From the NCBI RefSeq assembly GCF_001746295.1, contig NZ_MJAH01000008.1:119906-183905 (forward strand): DNA of 64,000 bases, given 5' to 3'. Below the pieces are notes generated by a model. That model saw only the letters and a list, made by a program, of their open reading frames with translations, was not told where the DNA came from and ran no database searches. Below, piece after piece: positions 43,505 to 52,363 of the stretch (position 1 is its first letter; every line of letters starts with the position of its first letter). The position numbers and the translations under genes are program-made. The stretch comes from Streptomyces sp. LUP47B (GTDB lineage Bacteria > Actinomycetota > Actinomycetes > Streptomycetales > Streptomycetaceae).

Positions 43505-45280
43505 GTGCACATCCTGCTCCTAGCCAGCGCGTTCAACAGCCTCACCCAGCGTGTCCACGCCGAGCTGCGCGACCGTGGCCACACCGTGGCGGTGGAACTC
43601 GCCCTGCCCGGCGGCGACCTGCCCGAGACCGTGCGGCGGCACGCACCTCAGCTCGTCGTGGCGCCGATGCTGAAGACGGCGATTCCCGAAGAGGTATGGA
43701 CAGCGCACACCTGCCTCGTCGTCCATCCGGGACCGGTGGGTGACCGCGGACCCTCCTCCCTGGACTGGGCGATTCACGAGGGCGTCGACCAGTGGGGCGT
43801 CACCGTCCTGCAGGCCGACGGGGAGATGGACGCAGGTGACGTGTGGGCCTCCGTGCCCTGCCGGGTCCCTCCGGTTCCCAAGAGCGAGCTGTACCGGGGC
43901 GAGATCGCCGACGCCGCGCTCGAGGCAGTCCTGCTGGCGGTGGAACGCTTCGCCGGCGGCATCTACGTACCGCGCGAGCAGGACGCGGCAGGCACGGCGG
44001 AGGCGCGCCCGCGCCCCTACCTCGACCAGAGTGTCCGGCGGATCGACTGGGCCGAGGACTCCACGCAGGACGTCCTGCGCAAGCTGAGAGCGGCGGACTC
44101 GCAGCCCGGTGTGCTGGACGTCCTGCTCGGCCGTGAGTGGTACCTGCACGGCGGTCATCCCGAGAGCGAGTTGCGCGGCCGCCCCGGCGAGCTGCTGGCC
44201 ACCAGGGCCGGAGCGGTGTGCCGGGCCACCAAGGACGGCGCCGTGTGGATCCCCGAGCTGCGGCCCCGGCGCGTGCCCGGGCAACCGCCCACGTACAAAC
44301 TGCCTGCCGTACGGGCACTGGGCGACACGCTGCCGCCCCTGCCCGATCACGCCCTGCCCCCGCTGCCCGAGGTGCGGCACGACACCTGGACGGACATCCG
44401 CTACCGGGAGGACGGGAACGTCGGGTTCCTCTCGTTCTCCTTCCCCGGCGGCGCCATGAGCACGGAGCAGTGCCGACGCCTGCTCGACGCCTACCGGAAA
44501 GCGTGCGAGCGGCCCACGTCCGTCCTGGTACTGGGCGGCGAACGGGACTTCTTCTCCAACGGGATCCACCTGGGCGTCATCGAGGCCGCGGACGACCCCG
44601 CTGCCGAGTCCTGGGCGAACATCAACGCCATCGATGATCTGGTCGAGGCGGTCCTGACCACGTCGGACCGGCTGGTGGTCGCGGCGGTCGCGGGCAACGC
44701 CGCGGCGGGCGGGGTGATGCTCGCCCTGGCGGCCGACGAGGTGTGGTGCCGCTCGGGCGCCGTGCTGAACCCTCACTACCGGCTGATGGGCCTGTACGGC
44801 TCGGAGTACTGGACGCACACCCTGCCCCGCAGGGTGGGTCCCGCGACGGCCGAACGGCTCATGCGTGAGGCGCTGCCGGTGAGTTCGGCGAGCGCCCTGC
44901 GCCTCGGGCTCGTCGACCGGGTGGTCGACCGTGGTCCCGACGAGTTCGCGCGGGAGGTCGGCGGCCTGGCTGCGCGACTGGCGTCACTGCCGGCGACGGC
45001 GGCACGGATCACCGCGAAGAAGACGGAGCTGGACCGGCTGGAGAGCGTGACCCCGCTGGCCGGCTTCCGTGAGCAGGAGCTGGCCCGGATGCGCCGGACC
45101 TTCGACGACCCGGACGCCCCTTACCACTCGCTGCGTCGTTCCTTCGTCCACAAGGAGCGGCCGGCGTGCACCCCGCCGCACCTCGATCCCGCCCGGGTCG
45201 CGCAAACCGGTCCGACCCCCTCCACCGCGGATGTCACCGGAATGGCCCTCTCCGGCGTCTCATCACGGTCGAACGGCTGA
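43505..45280 (+). CDS. hypX: Hydrogenase maturation protein HypX
   Basis: 591 aa, a two-domain protein of typical HypX size. The GTG at 43505 has GGAGG upstream. The N-terminal formyltransferase-like domain (about 1-270) has VHPGPVGDRGPSSLDWAIHEG and WGVTVLQADGEMDAGDVWA; the C-terminal enoyl-CoA hydratase-like domain (about 290-560) has VLVLGGERDFFSNGIHLGVIE and AGNAAAGGVMLALAADEVW. HypX converts a formyl group carried on tetrahydrofolate and CoA to CO for the active-site iron when oxygen is present. Its presence indicates that the linked hydrogenase is made under air. It is located upstream of the structural genes. Confidence 0.92.
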   Translation: MHILLLASAFNSLTQRVHAELRDRGHTVAVELALPGGDLPETVRRHAPQLVVAPMLKTAIPEEVWTAHTCLVVHPGPVGDRGPSSLDWAIHEGVDQWGVTVLQADGEMDAGDVWASVPCRVPPVPKSELYRGEIADAALEAVLLAVERFAGGIYVPREQDAAGTAEARPRPYLDQSVRRIDWAEDSTQDVLRKLRAADSQPGVLDVLLGREWYLHGGHPESELRGRPGELLATRAGAVCRATKDGAVWIPELRPRRVPGQPPTYKLPAVRALGDTLPPLPDHALPPLPEVRHDTWTDIRYREDGNVGFLSFSFPGGAMSTEQCRRLLDAYRKACERPTSVLVLGGERDFFSNGIHLGVIEAADDPAAESWANINAIDDLVEAVLTTSDRLVVAAVAGNAAAGGVMLALAADEVWCRSGAVLNPHYRLMGLYGSEYWTHTLPRRVGPATAERLMREALPVSSASALRLGLVDRVVDRGPDEFAREVGGLAARLASLPATAARITAKKTELDRLESVTPLAGFREQELARMRRTFDDPDAPYHSLRRSFVHKERPACTPPHLDPARVAQTGPTPSTADVTGMALSGVSSRSNG

Positions 45281-45343
45281 TACGAAGAAAAGCGATGGTC
45301 GAAATCTGGGCTTTCATCCCTAACCTCCCCAGGAGGCGGTCCC

Positions 45344-46432
45344 ATGACTGAGGCGACGCCGGACACGGTCGACGCTGCGGACGCGAGCGGCGCGTCCGCC
45401 GACGAGACACCCACGATCCACATTCTCTGGATCAACGCGGGCCTGAGCTGCGACGGTGACTCGGTCGCACTGACGGCGGCCATGCAGCCCAGCATCGAGG
45501 AGATCGTGCTCGGTGTGCTGCCGGGCCTTCCGAAGATCGCCGTCCACTGGCCGCTCATCGACTTCGAGTGCGGTCCGGTCGGCGGCTCGGACACGTTCAT
45601 CGAGTGGTTCTTCAAGGGGGAGCGGGGCGAGATCGACCCGTTCGTCCTGGTCGTCGAGGGCTCCATCCCCAACGAGGCGATCAAGCCAGAGGGCTACTGG
45701 TGCGGCTTCGGCGACAACCCGGAGACGGGCCAGCCGATCACCACCAGCGAGTGGATCGACCGGCTCGCCCCGAAGGCCCTGGCGGTCGTGGCCATCGGCA
45801 CCTGCGCCACCTACGGCGGCATCCACGCCATGGCCGGCAACCCGACCGGCGCGATGGGCGTTCCGGACTACCTCGGCTGGGACTGGAAGTCCCACGCGGG
45901 CATCCCCATCGTGTGCGTCCCCGGCTGTCCCATCCAGCCCGACAACTTCTCCGAGACGCTCACCTACCTGCTCTACCAGGCGGCCGGCGCCGCCCCGATG
46001 ATCCCGCTGGACGACAAGCTGCGCCCGACCTGGCTGTTCGGGGCCACCGTCCACGAGGGTTGCGACCGTGCGGGCTACTACGAGCAGGGCCAGTTCGCCC
46101 TGTCGTACGACTCGCCGACGTGCCTGGTCAAGCTCGGCTGCTGGGGCCCGGTCGTCAAGTGCAACGTGCCCAAGCGGGGCTGGATGAACGGGATCGGCGG
46201 CTGCCCCAACGTCGGCGGCATCTGCATCGCCTGCACCATGCCCGGCTTCCCCGACAAGTTCATGCCGTTCATGGACGAACCCCCCGGCGCCAAGGTGTCG
46301 AGCAATGCCAGCGGAGCGTACGGCGCCGTCGTCCGCAGGCTGCGGTCCATCACCGCGAAGACGGTGGACAAGGAGCCCAAGTGGCGCCGTACCGGGGACA
46401 GGATCACCACCGGATACCGACCCCCGTGGTGA
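45344..46432 (+). CDS. hhyS: [NiFe]-hydrogenase small subunit, group 1h-type
   Basis: 362 aa; AGGAGG precedes the ATG. No Tat signal peptide is seen, so the enzyme is cytoplasmic or peripherally membrane-bound. Residues 36-39 read CDGD, where standard hydrogenases have CxxC. This fits the group 1h feature that the proximal [4Fe-4S] cluster is held by three Cys and one Asp. Further Cys ligands appear in IGTCATYGG, VCVPGCPI, HEGCD (with the distal His), CLVKLGCWG, KCNVPKRGW and GGCPNVGGICIACTMPGFP. The subunit carries electrons away from the Ni-Fe site in HhyL. Group 1h enzymes in streptomycetes scavenge atmospheric H2. Confidence 0.95.
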   Translation: MTEATPDTVDAADASGASADETPTIHILWINAGLSCDGDSVALTAAMQPSIEEIVLGVLPGLPKIAVHWPLIDFECGPVGGSDTFIEWFFKGERGEIDPFVLVVEGSIPNEAIKPEGYWCGFGDNPETGQPITTSEWIDRLAPKALAVVAIGTCATYGGIHAMAGNPTGAMGVPDYLGWDWKSHAGIPIVCVPGCPIQPDNFSETLTYLLYQAAGAAPMIPLDDKLRPTWLFGATVHEGCDRAGYYEQGQFALSYDSPTCLVKLGCWGPVVKCNVPKRGWMNGIGGCPNVGGICIACTMPGFPDKFMPFMDEPPGAKVSSNASGAYGAVVRRLRSITAKTVDKEPKWRRTGDRITTGYRPPW

Positions 46433-46518
46433 GCGTTCGCCGCAGCTGATCCGCTCCACGTTCTCGTGCATGCACCCCCCACACGAACCTCCCGCGCAAC
46501 GAAGGGCACGGCACACAG

Positions 46519-48303
46519 ATGGCACCGACGACGAAGGCGGCCGGCGACGGCAGCGGCCTGGTGGAGATGGCCTGGGACCCGATCACCCGGATCGTGGGCA
46601 GCCTGGGCATCCACACGAAGATCGACTTCAAGCAGAAGCGAGTCGCCGAGTGCTACAGCACCTCGTCGGTCTTCCGCGGCTACAGCGTCTTCATGCGCGG
46701 CAAGGACCCCCGCGACGCGCACTTCATCACGAGCCGCATCTGCGGCATCTGCGGCGACAACCACGCCACCTGCTCGGTGTACACGCAGAACATGGCGTAC
46801 GGCGTGAAGCCCCCGCACCTCGGCGAGTGGATCATCAACCTCGGTGAGTCCGCAGAGTACATGTTCGACCACAACATCTTCCAGGAGAACCTGGTCGGGG
46901 TCGACTACTGCGAGAAGATGGTCAAGGAGACCAACCCCGGCGTCCTCGAACTCGCCGAGCGCACCGAGGCGCCGCACGCCGCGGAGCACGGCTACCGCAC
47001 GATCGCCGACATCATGCGCTCGCTCAACCCCCTCGAGGGCGACTTCTACCGCGAGGCCCTCCAGGTCAGCCGCTACACGCGCGAGATGTTCTGCCTGATG
47101 GAGGGCCGCCATGTGCACCCCTCCACGCTCTACCCGGGCGGCGTCGGAACCATCGCCTCCGTGCAGCTCTTCACGGACTACCTCAGCCGGCTGATGCGCT
47201 ACGTGGAGTTCATGAAGCGCGTCGTGCCCCTGCACGACGACCTGTTCGACTTCTTCTACGAGGCGCTGCCCGGGTACGAGGAAGTGGGCCGCCGACGTGT
47301 CCTGCTCGGCTGCTGGGGCGCGCTCAACGACCCCGAGTACTGCGACTTCACCTACGCCAACATGACCGACTGGGGTCGGCGCATGTTCGTCACGCCCGGC
47401 ATCATCGTGGACGGCAAGCTCGTCACCAACGACCTCACCGAGATCAACCTCGGCATCCGCATCCTGCTGGGCAGCTCCTACTACGAGGACTGGCAGGGCC
47501 AGGAGCAGTTCGTCACCCATGACCCGCTCGGCAACCCGGTGGACCCCCGCCACCCGTGGAACCAGCACACCATCCCCACCCCGCAGAAGCGGAACTTCGA
47601 CGACAAGTACAGCTGGGTCATGTCCCCACGCTGGTTCGACGGCAAGGACCACCTCGCCCTGGACACCGGCGGCGGCCCCATCGCCCGCCTGTGGTCGACC
47701 GCCCTGTCCGGTCTCGTCGACATCGGGTACGTCAAGGCCACCGGCCAGAGCGTGGTCATCAACCTGCCCCGCACCATGACCAAGCCGGAGACCACCTTCG
47801 AGTGGAAGATCCCGAAGTGGTCCAACGCGCTGGAGCGCAACCGCGCCCGCACGTACTTCCAGGCGTACGCCGCCGCCGTCGCCCTGCACTGCGCGGAAAA
47901 GGGACTGGCGGAGGTCCGCGCCGGACGCACCCAGACCTGGGAGAAGTTCGAGGTTCCGGACGAGAGCATCGGCGTCGGCTTCACCGAGGCGGTCCGCGGT
48001 GTCCTCTCGCACCACATGGTGATCCGGGACGGCAAGATCGCCAACTACCACCCGTACCCGCCGACCCCCTGGAACGCCAGCGTCCGGGACACCTACGGCA
48101 CGCCCGGCCCGTACGAGGACGCCGTGCAGAACACGCCCATCTTCGAGGAGAACACCCCGGAGAACTTCAAGGGCATCGACATCATGCGCGCCGTCCGCAG
48201 CTTCGACCCCTGTCTGCCGTGCGGCGTCCACATGTACGTCGGGGGCGGCAAGACGGTGAAGTCCATGCACGTGCCCACCGGCCTGAGCGGACTGGGCGGA
48301 TGA
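46519..48303 (+). CDS. hhyL: [NiFe]-hydrogenase large subunit, group 1h-type
   Basis: 594 aa. The Ni-binding Cys pairs are present: RICGICGDNH (Cys75, Cys78) and DPCLPCGVH (Cys565, Cys568, His571). A 23-residue tail follows His571 and should be removed by the endopeptidase encoded at 51560 once Ni is inserted. Other family blocks are EMAWDPITRIVGSLGIH at the N-terminus and VHPSTLYPGGVGTI. It starts 86 bp after hhyS. The next gene's ATG overlaps its TGA by 4 bp, the first of a long chain of such overlaps. It oxidises H2 at nanomolar levels in related actinobacteria. Confidence 0.96.
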   Translation: MAPTTKAAGDGSGLVEMAWDPITRIVGSLGIHTKIDFKQKRVAECYSTSSVFRGYSVFMRGKDPRDAHFITSRICGICGDNHATCSVYTQNMAYGVKPPHLGEWIINLGESAEYMFDHNIFQENLVGVDYCEKMVKETNPGVLELAERTEAPHAAEHGYRTIADIMRSLNPLEGDFYREALQVSRYTREMFCLMEGRHVHPSTLYPGGVGTIASVQLFTDYLSRLMRYVEFMKRVVPLHDDLFDFFYEALPGYEEVGRRRVLLGCWGALNDPEYCDFTYANMTDWGRRMFVTPGIIVDGKLVTNDLTEINLGIRILLGSSYYEDWQGQEQFVTHDPLGNPVDPRHPWNQHTIPTPQKRNFDDKYSWVMSPRWFDGKDHLALDTGGGPIARLWSTALSGLVDIGYVKATGQSVVINLPRTMTKPETTFEWKIPKWSNALERNRARTYFQAYAAAVALHCAEKGLAEVRAGRTQTWEKFEVPDESIGVGFTEAVRGVLSHHMVIRDGKIANYHPYPPTPWNASVRDTYGTPGPYEDAVQNTPIFEENTPENFKGIDIMRAVRSFDPCLPCGVHMYVGGGKTVKSMHVPTGLSGLGG

Positions 48304-48818
48304 GCGCGGTCGGCTCCACGGAGCAGACCGGGCGCCGGGTCGAGGAAATCCTCGACAGGCTGGCCGAGAGCGGCGACCCGGCCGCCGCCGCGGCGGCGGA
48401 GGAACTCGTCCGCTCCCTCATGGACTTCTACGGTGCCGGCCTCGCCCGCATCCTCCACCTGCTGTCCGGCGCTCCCGGCGAAGCAGCGGCCCGCCTCCTG
48501 GGCGACGACCTGGTCGCGAGCCTGCTCGTCCTGCACGACCTACACCCCGAGGACCGCGACACCCGCATCGCCCGCGCCCTCGACGGGGTCCGGGAACACG
48601 GCCTGGAGGTGGTGGGCTTCGACGACGAGAGCGGCACCCTGCGGCTGCGGGCCCGGGAGGCCGACGGCTGCGGTTGCGGCTCCGGCACAGGTGCCCGGGA
48701 GGCCGCGGAGGCAGCGCTCGCCTGCTTCGCACCGGAGGTCAGGGCGGTCGACGTACAGACCGCCCCGGCGGGGCCGACGCTCCTCCAGATCGGCACGGCA
48801 CCGACGGGGGCCCGATGA
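48300..48818 (+). CDS. NifU-like C-terminal domain protein of the hydrogenase operon
   Basis: 172 aa, starting ATGA inside the hhyL stop. A charged N-terminal helical half is followed by a region resembling the NifU C-terminal scaffold: IARALDGVREHGLEVVGFD, then GTLRLRAREADGCGCGSGTG, then ALACFAPEVRAVDVQ. Canonical NifU has CxxC at that site; here two of the Cys form a CxC (GCGCG). It may bring Fe-S clusters to the hydrogenase subunits or act as an assembly protein. Function not shown. Confidence 0.75.
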   Translation: MSAVGSTEQTGRRVEEILDRLAESGDPAAAAAAEELVRSLMDFYGAGLARILHLLSGAPGEAAARLLGDDLVASLLVLHDLHPEDRDTRIARALDGVREHGLEVVGFDDESGTLRLRAREADGCGCGSGTGAREAAEAALACFAPEVRAVDVQTAPAGPTLLQIGTAPTGAR

Positions 48819-49456
48819 CGGCGTCCCCGGCGACACGCACGCCCGGCCTGCGGCGGTTCCTCACCGAGAGGCTTCCGCAGCCCGAACGATGTGAGCTGTG
48901 CGCCGTAGCGGTGGAGGCGGGCCACCGTCATCTCGTCGACACCGAGAAACGCGCCCTCGTCTGCGCCTGTGCCCCTTGCGCGCTGCTGATGGAGCAGCCG
49001 GGCGCCGCCGCGGGCCGCTTCCGTACGGTCCCGGCCCGCTACCTCACCGACCCCGGACACCGCCTCGACGAAAGCGCGTGGGAGGCGCTGCAGATCCCGG
49101 TCGGCGTCGCCTTCCTCTTCCGCAACGCGGCGCTCGACCGGCTGGTCGCCCTCTACCCGAGCCCGGCCGGAGCCACCGAGAGCGAACTCGAACCGGCCAC
49201 GTGGACGGACGTCCTCGGTGGCAGCCGCCTCGCCGGACTGCTCGAACCCGACGTGGAGGCGCTGCTGTTGCGCCGCACCGACGGCCGCTTCGAGTGCCAC
49301 CTCGTACCGATCGACATCTGCTACGAACTCGTCGGCCGTATGCGCCTGTTGTGGCAGGGCTTCGACGGTGGGGCCGAGGCCCGCGCCGCGCTGGACGCGT
49401 TCTTCGCGGACGTCGCGCGACGCGTCCGGCCCCTAAGCGAGGTGGGTCAGCCGTGA
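48815..49456 (+). CDS. Cys-rich protein of the hydrogenase operon (DUF5947-like)
   Basis: 213 aa, coupled by an ATGA overlap. The N-terminal 60 residues have Cys26-x2-Cys29, His37, His39, Cys50, Cys52 and Cys55, enough to bind an Fe-S cluster or zinc. The rest is a helical domain (VGVAFLFRNAALDRLVALYPSPAGAT; VPIDICYELVGRMRLLWQGF). From memory it matches DUF5947. In mycobacterial group 1h operons a Rieske-like protein (HhyE) is present at a similar place, so an electron-transfer role for this one is an attractive but untested idea. No Rieske CxH motif is visible. Confidence 0.75.
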   Translation: MTASPATRTPGLRRFLTERLPQPERCELCAVAVEAGHRHLVDTEKRALVCACAPCALLMEQPGAAAGRFRTVPARYLTDPGHRLDESAWEALQIPVGVAFLFRNAALDRLVALYPSPAGATESELEPATWTDVLGGSRLAGLLEPDVEALLLRRTDGRFECHLVPIDICYELVGRMRLLWQGFDGGAEARAALDAFFADVARRVRPLSEVGQP

Positions 49457-50136
49457 CCGAGTTCTCCTTCGCCTGCACCGGCGTCCGCGCCGACCGGTAC
49501 GCCGCCGGACCGACCCTCGTCTTCCGGCTCCGCGTCACCGCCGCCGACAACGCACGCGTGCACGCCCTCGCGTTGCGCTGCCAGATCCGCATCGAACCCG
49601 CCCGCCGCGGTTATGCACCCGCCGAGGCCGACGGCCTCGCGGATCTCTTCGGCGAGCGCTCACGCTGGGGCAGCACGCTCCAGCCGGTGCAGTTCGCCCA
49701 GGTCGCGGTCATGGTCCCGAGCTTCACCGGAGAGATCGAGACCGACCTCGTCGTGCCCTGCACCTACGACATGGAGATCGCCGCCACCCGCTACCTCACC
49801 GCCCTCACCGACGGCGAGGTGCCCCTGCTGATGCTCTTCTCCGGTACGGCGTTCACCGGAACCGGCGGCTTCCAGGTGGAGCCCGTCCCGTGGGACCGCG
49901 AGGCGGCCTTCCGGATGCCCGTCACCGCCTGGCGGGAGATGGTCGAGCAGCACTTCCCCGGCTGCGGCTGGATCCGGCTGCCCCGCGACACCATGGACGC
50001 CCTCCTCGCCTACCGCTCCCGGCACGCCCTGCCCTCCTGGGAGGCGACCCTCGCGGCCCTGCTGGACGGTGCCGACCCACCCGCGCACGACCCGCTGCGC
50101 GCCCTCACCGCCACCACCGGAAGGACCGATCCGTGA
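49453..50136 (+). CDS. Uncharacterised protein of the hydrogenase operon (DUF6084-like)
   Basis: 227 aa, GTGA overlap with the preceding gene. No cysteine motif or signal peptide. It is predominantly beta-stranded in the first half (FACTGVRADRYAAGPTLVF, then CQIRIEPARRGY) with a distinctive WGSTLQPVQFAQVAVMVPSF block, then VPCTYDMEIAATRYLTALTDG. It resembles DUF6084 from memory. No reaction can be suggested. It occurs with the same set of neighbours in the operon, so a role as an assembly or structural partner is likely. Confidence 0.73.
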   Translation: MTEFSFACTGVRADRYAAGPTLVFRLRVTAADNARVHALALRCQIRIEPARRGYAPAEADGLADLFGERSRWGSTLQPVQFAQVAVMVPSFTGEIETDLVVPCTYDMEIAATRYLTALTDGEVPLLMLFSGTAFTGTGGFQVEPVPWDREAAFRMPVTAWREMVEQHFPGCGWIRLPRDTMDALLAYRSRHALPSWEATLAALLDGADPPAHDPLRALTATTGRTDP

Positions 50137-51563
50137 CCGTGACCGCGTTCGCCCCCGAGACCGAGGAGCGCTTCGCTCTCGCCCGGCAGGTGGCCGACGC
50201 CGTCCTCTTCGAGGGCTATGTGCTCTACCCGTACCGCGCCTCGGCGGCCAAGAACCGGCTGCGCTGGCAGTTCGGTGTGCTCGTGCCGCCCGGCTGGGGC
50301 GCCGAGTGCGAGGAGCACGACTTCCAGCACACCGAATGCCTGATGGAACCGAAGGCGGGGGCGACCCTCTCGGTCGAGGTGCGCTTCCTGCACGCCCGAA
50401 GGCGCACGGTGCAGCGGGCCCGTCCGGACGGCGGCTTCGACACGGTGCCCGAACTCCGCCTCGAAGACCGGGTGTTGATGCCCTGGGACGAGGGAGGCGA
50501 GGAGCGCGTCGAGGTGGTCGCCTCGGTGGACGAGCTCCTCGGCGACGGCGTCACACATCCCTTCCGGCTCCCCGCCCGCGAGGACACCGAGCCGGTCGTG
50601 GACGAGGACGGCCGTGCCGTCGGCCGACTGGTCCGGCGCTGCGAGGAGATCAGCGGGGCGGTACGGCTCTCCGCCCGCGAACTCGACGGTCCCTACCGGA
50701 CCGTGCGGCTGACCGCCGTCGTCGAGAACACCAGCGACTGGACTCCGCCCGAGGGCCACGGCGCGGACCGGGAGGCGGCCCTGCCGCGCTCCCTGGTGGC
50801 CACCCACCTCCTCATGGCCCTCAGCGCTGGATCGTTCCTGTCGATGACCGATCCCCCCGAGTGGGCGAAGGGCGCGGTCGCCGCCTGCCGCAACCTGCAC
50901 ACCTGGCCCGTACTCGCCGGCGAACCCGGCCGCGCCGACCTCGTGCTGTCCTCGCCGATCATCCTTCAGGACCACCCGGCCATCGCGCCGGAGAGTCCCG
51001 GCGCGCTCTACGACGCCACCGAGATCGACGAGATCCTCGCGCTGCGCACCGCGGCCCTCACCGACGAGGAGAAACGCGAGGCCCGGGGTACGGACGAGCG
51101 GGCGGCCGCCGTGATCGACCTGGCGGACTCGATGCCGCCCGAGGTTCTGGAGCGTCTGCACGGGGCGGTGCGCAGCCTGCGCGAGGTGACCGGTCCCGGC
51201 CCGGCCGCCCCGGACGGCGGCTTCCCCGACGAACACGGGGTGATGCGGCCGGACACCCCCTGGTGGGACCCCGCGAGCGAGGAGGGCTTCGACCCGGCGC
51301 GGGACCGGGTGGTCGTGGACGGCCGGTCGGTGGGCCAGGGCAGCCGCGTCGAACTGCACCCGGGCCTGCGGCGCACCGACGCGCAGGACATCTTCCTGCG
51401 GGGCCGCACCGCGACGGTCGAGGCGGTGCTGCACGACGTGGACGGCGGGGTGCACCTGGCGGTCACCGTGGAGGGCGACCCCGGCGCCGACGTCCGCCGC
51501 GAGCAGGGACGGTTCCTGTACTTCCAGCCCGACGAGGTCACACCGCTGGAGGACGACGTATGA
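50133..51563 (+). CDS. Large uncharacterised protein of the hydrogenase operon
   Basis: 476 aa, GTGA overlap. Soluble, acidic, no signal peptide or obvious metal motif. Sequence blocks include FEGYVLYPYRASAAKNRLRW near the N-terminus, GPYRTVRLTAVVENTSDWTP in the middle, and a C-terminal domain that starts about residue 370 with TPWWDPASEEGF and ends HLAVTVEGDPGAD and RFLYFQPDEV. I cannot assign a family by eye. Its length and coupling to hupD-like and hhyL genes point to a specific part in group 1h hydrogenase assembly or in the complex itself. Confidence 0.75.
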   Translation: MTVTAFAPETEERFALARQVADAVLFEGYVLYPYRASAAKNRLRWQFGVLVPPGWGAECEEHDFQHTECLMEPKAGATLSVEVRFLHARRRTVQRARPDGGFDTVPELRLEDRVLMPWDEGGEERVEVVASVDELLGDGVTHPFRLPAREDTEPVVDEDGRAVGRLVRRCEEISGAVRLSARELDGPYRTVRLTAVVENTSDWTPPEGHGADREAALPRSLVATHLLMALSAGSFLSMTDPPEWAKGAVAACRNLHTWPVLAGEPGRADLVLSSPIILQDHPAIAPESPGALYDATEIDEILALRTAALTDEEKREARGTDERAAAVIDLADSMPPEVLERLHGAVRSLREVTGPGPAAPDGGFPDEHGVMRPDTPWWDPASEEGFDPARDRVVVDGRSVGQGSRVELHPGLRRTDAQDIFLRGRTATVEAVLHDVDGGVHLAVTVEGDPGADVRREQGRFLYFQPDEVTPLEDDV

Positions 51564-52120
51564 CCCTTCTCCCACCGCCGGGTCCGAGGACTCTCGTGGC
51601 GGGCATCGGCAACGTCTTCCTCGGCGACGACGGCTTCGGGGTGGAGACCGCACGCCGGCTCGCCAAGCGTGACCTGCCCGGACACATCGAGGTCGTGGAC
51701 ATCGGAGTGCGCGGGGTGCACCTCGCCTATCAGCTGCTGGACGGCTACGACACCCTCGTCCTCGTGGACGCCACGGCACGCGGCGAAGCACCCGGCACGC
51801 TGTACGTGATCGAGCACGACGTCGGCGGAGCGAGCCCTTCACCCGCCGTCCCCGCGCTGGACGGCCACCGGATGACCCCCGACACCGTCCTGGCATTGCT
51901 GGGCACCCTGTGCGCCGGGACCGGCAGCGAGCCACCACGCCGCGTCCTGGTCGTGGGATGCGAACCGACCTCGGTGGACGAGGGCATCGGTCTCAGTCCG
52001 CCGGTGTCCGACGCCGTACCGAAGGCCGTCCGGCTGATCGAAAAGCTGCTGCGGGACGGCGAGCCGTCCGTGGCGCAGGCCTCAACCGCTGGGGCTCCGA
52101 CAAGAGGAGAGACCGGATGA
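51560..52120 (+). CDS. Hydrogenase maturation endopeptidase (HupD/HyaD family)
   Basis: 186 aa, ATGA overlap. The family motif GIGNVFLGDDGFGVE (residues 15-29) supplies the nickel-sensing Glu/Asp environment; VVDIGVRG and DGHRMTPDT supply the other ligands (Asp and His). It cleaves the C-terminal tail of the hydrogenase large subunit after Ni insertion; the substrate is most likely HhyL, encoded in the same operon. The C-terminus has a short hydrophilic extension. Confidence 0.92.
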   Translation: MTLLPPPGPRTLVAGIGNVFLGDDGFGVETARRLAKRDLPGHIEVVDIGVRGVHLAYQLLDGYDTLVLVDATARGEAPGTLYVIEHDVGGASPSPAVPALDGHRMTPDTVLALLGTLCAGTGSEPPRRVLVVGCEPTSVDEGIGLSPPVSDAVPKAVRLIEKLLRDGEPSVAQASTAGAPTRGETG

Positions 52121-52221
52121 AGAAGATCGTCATCGGCGGAGCGGCCCTCGCCGCCATGGTCGCCGTCGTCGCCGAGGTGCTTCCCGACCTGAGGCGCTAC
52201 CTGCGGATCCGACGCATGTGA
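52117..52221 (+). CDS. 34-aa membrane microprotein (DUF6893-like)
   Basis: 34 aa, ATG overlapping the stop of the endopeptidase gene by ATGA, with AAGAGGAGAGA upstream. The sequence is one hydrophobic helix (IVIGGAALAAMVAVVAEVLP, residues 4-23) followed by a strongly basic end (LRRYLRIRRM). Too short for ordinary gene finders but supported by coupling, ribosome site and known annotation of such a small family (DUF6893, from memory). It could anchor the hydrogenase or an assembly factor to the membrane. Confidence 0.72.
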   Translation: MKKIVIGGAALAAMVAVVAEVLPDLRRYLRIRRM

Positions 52222-52363
52222 AACGTGGGAGCCACCGGTACGCCGTGAGGTTGCGTCGAACGGTGTATCTGCCGGCCGGTGACGGCGTGCCGGGCCGTGC
52301 GACCGGGGGCGCCCGCCTCTAATGAAGCCCGGCGGGAGGCAGGCTGCGGAAGGACGGAGACCC

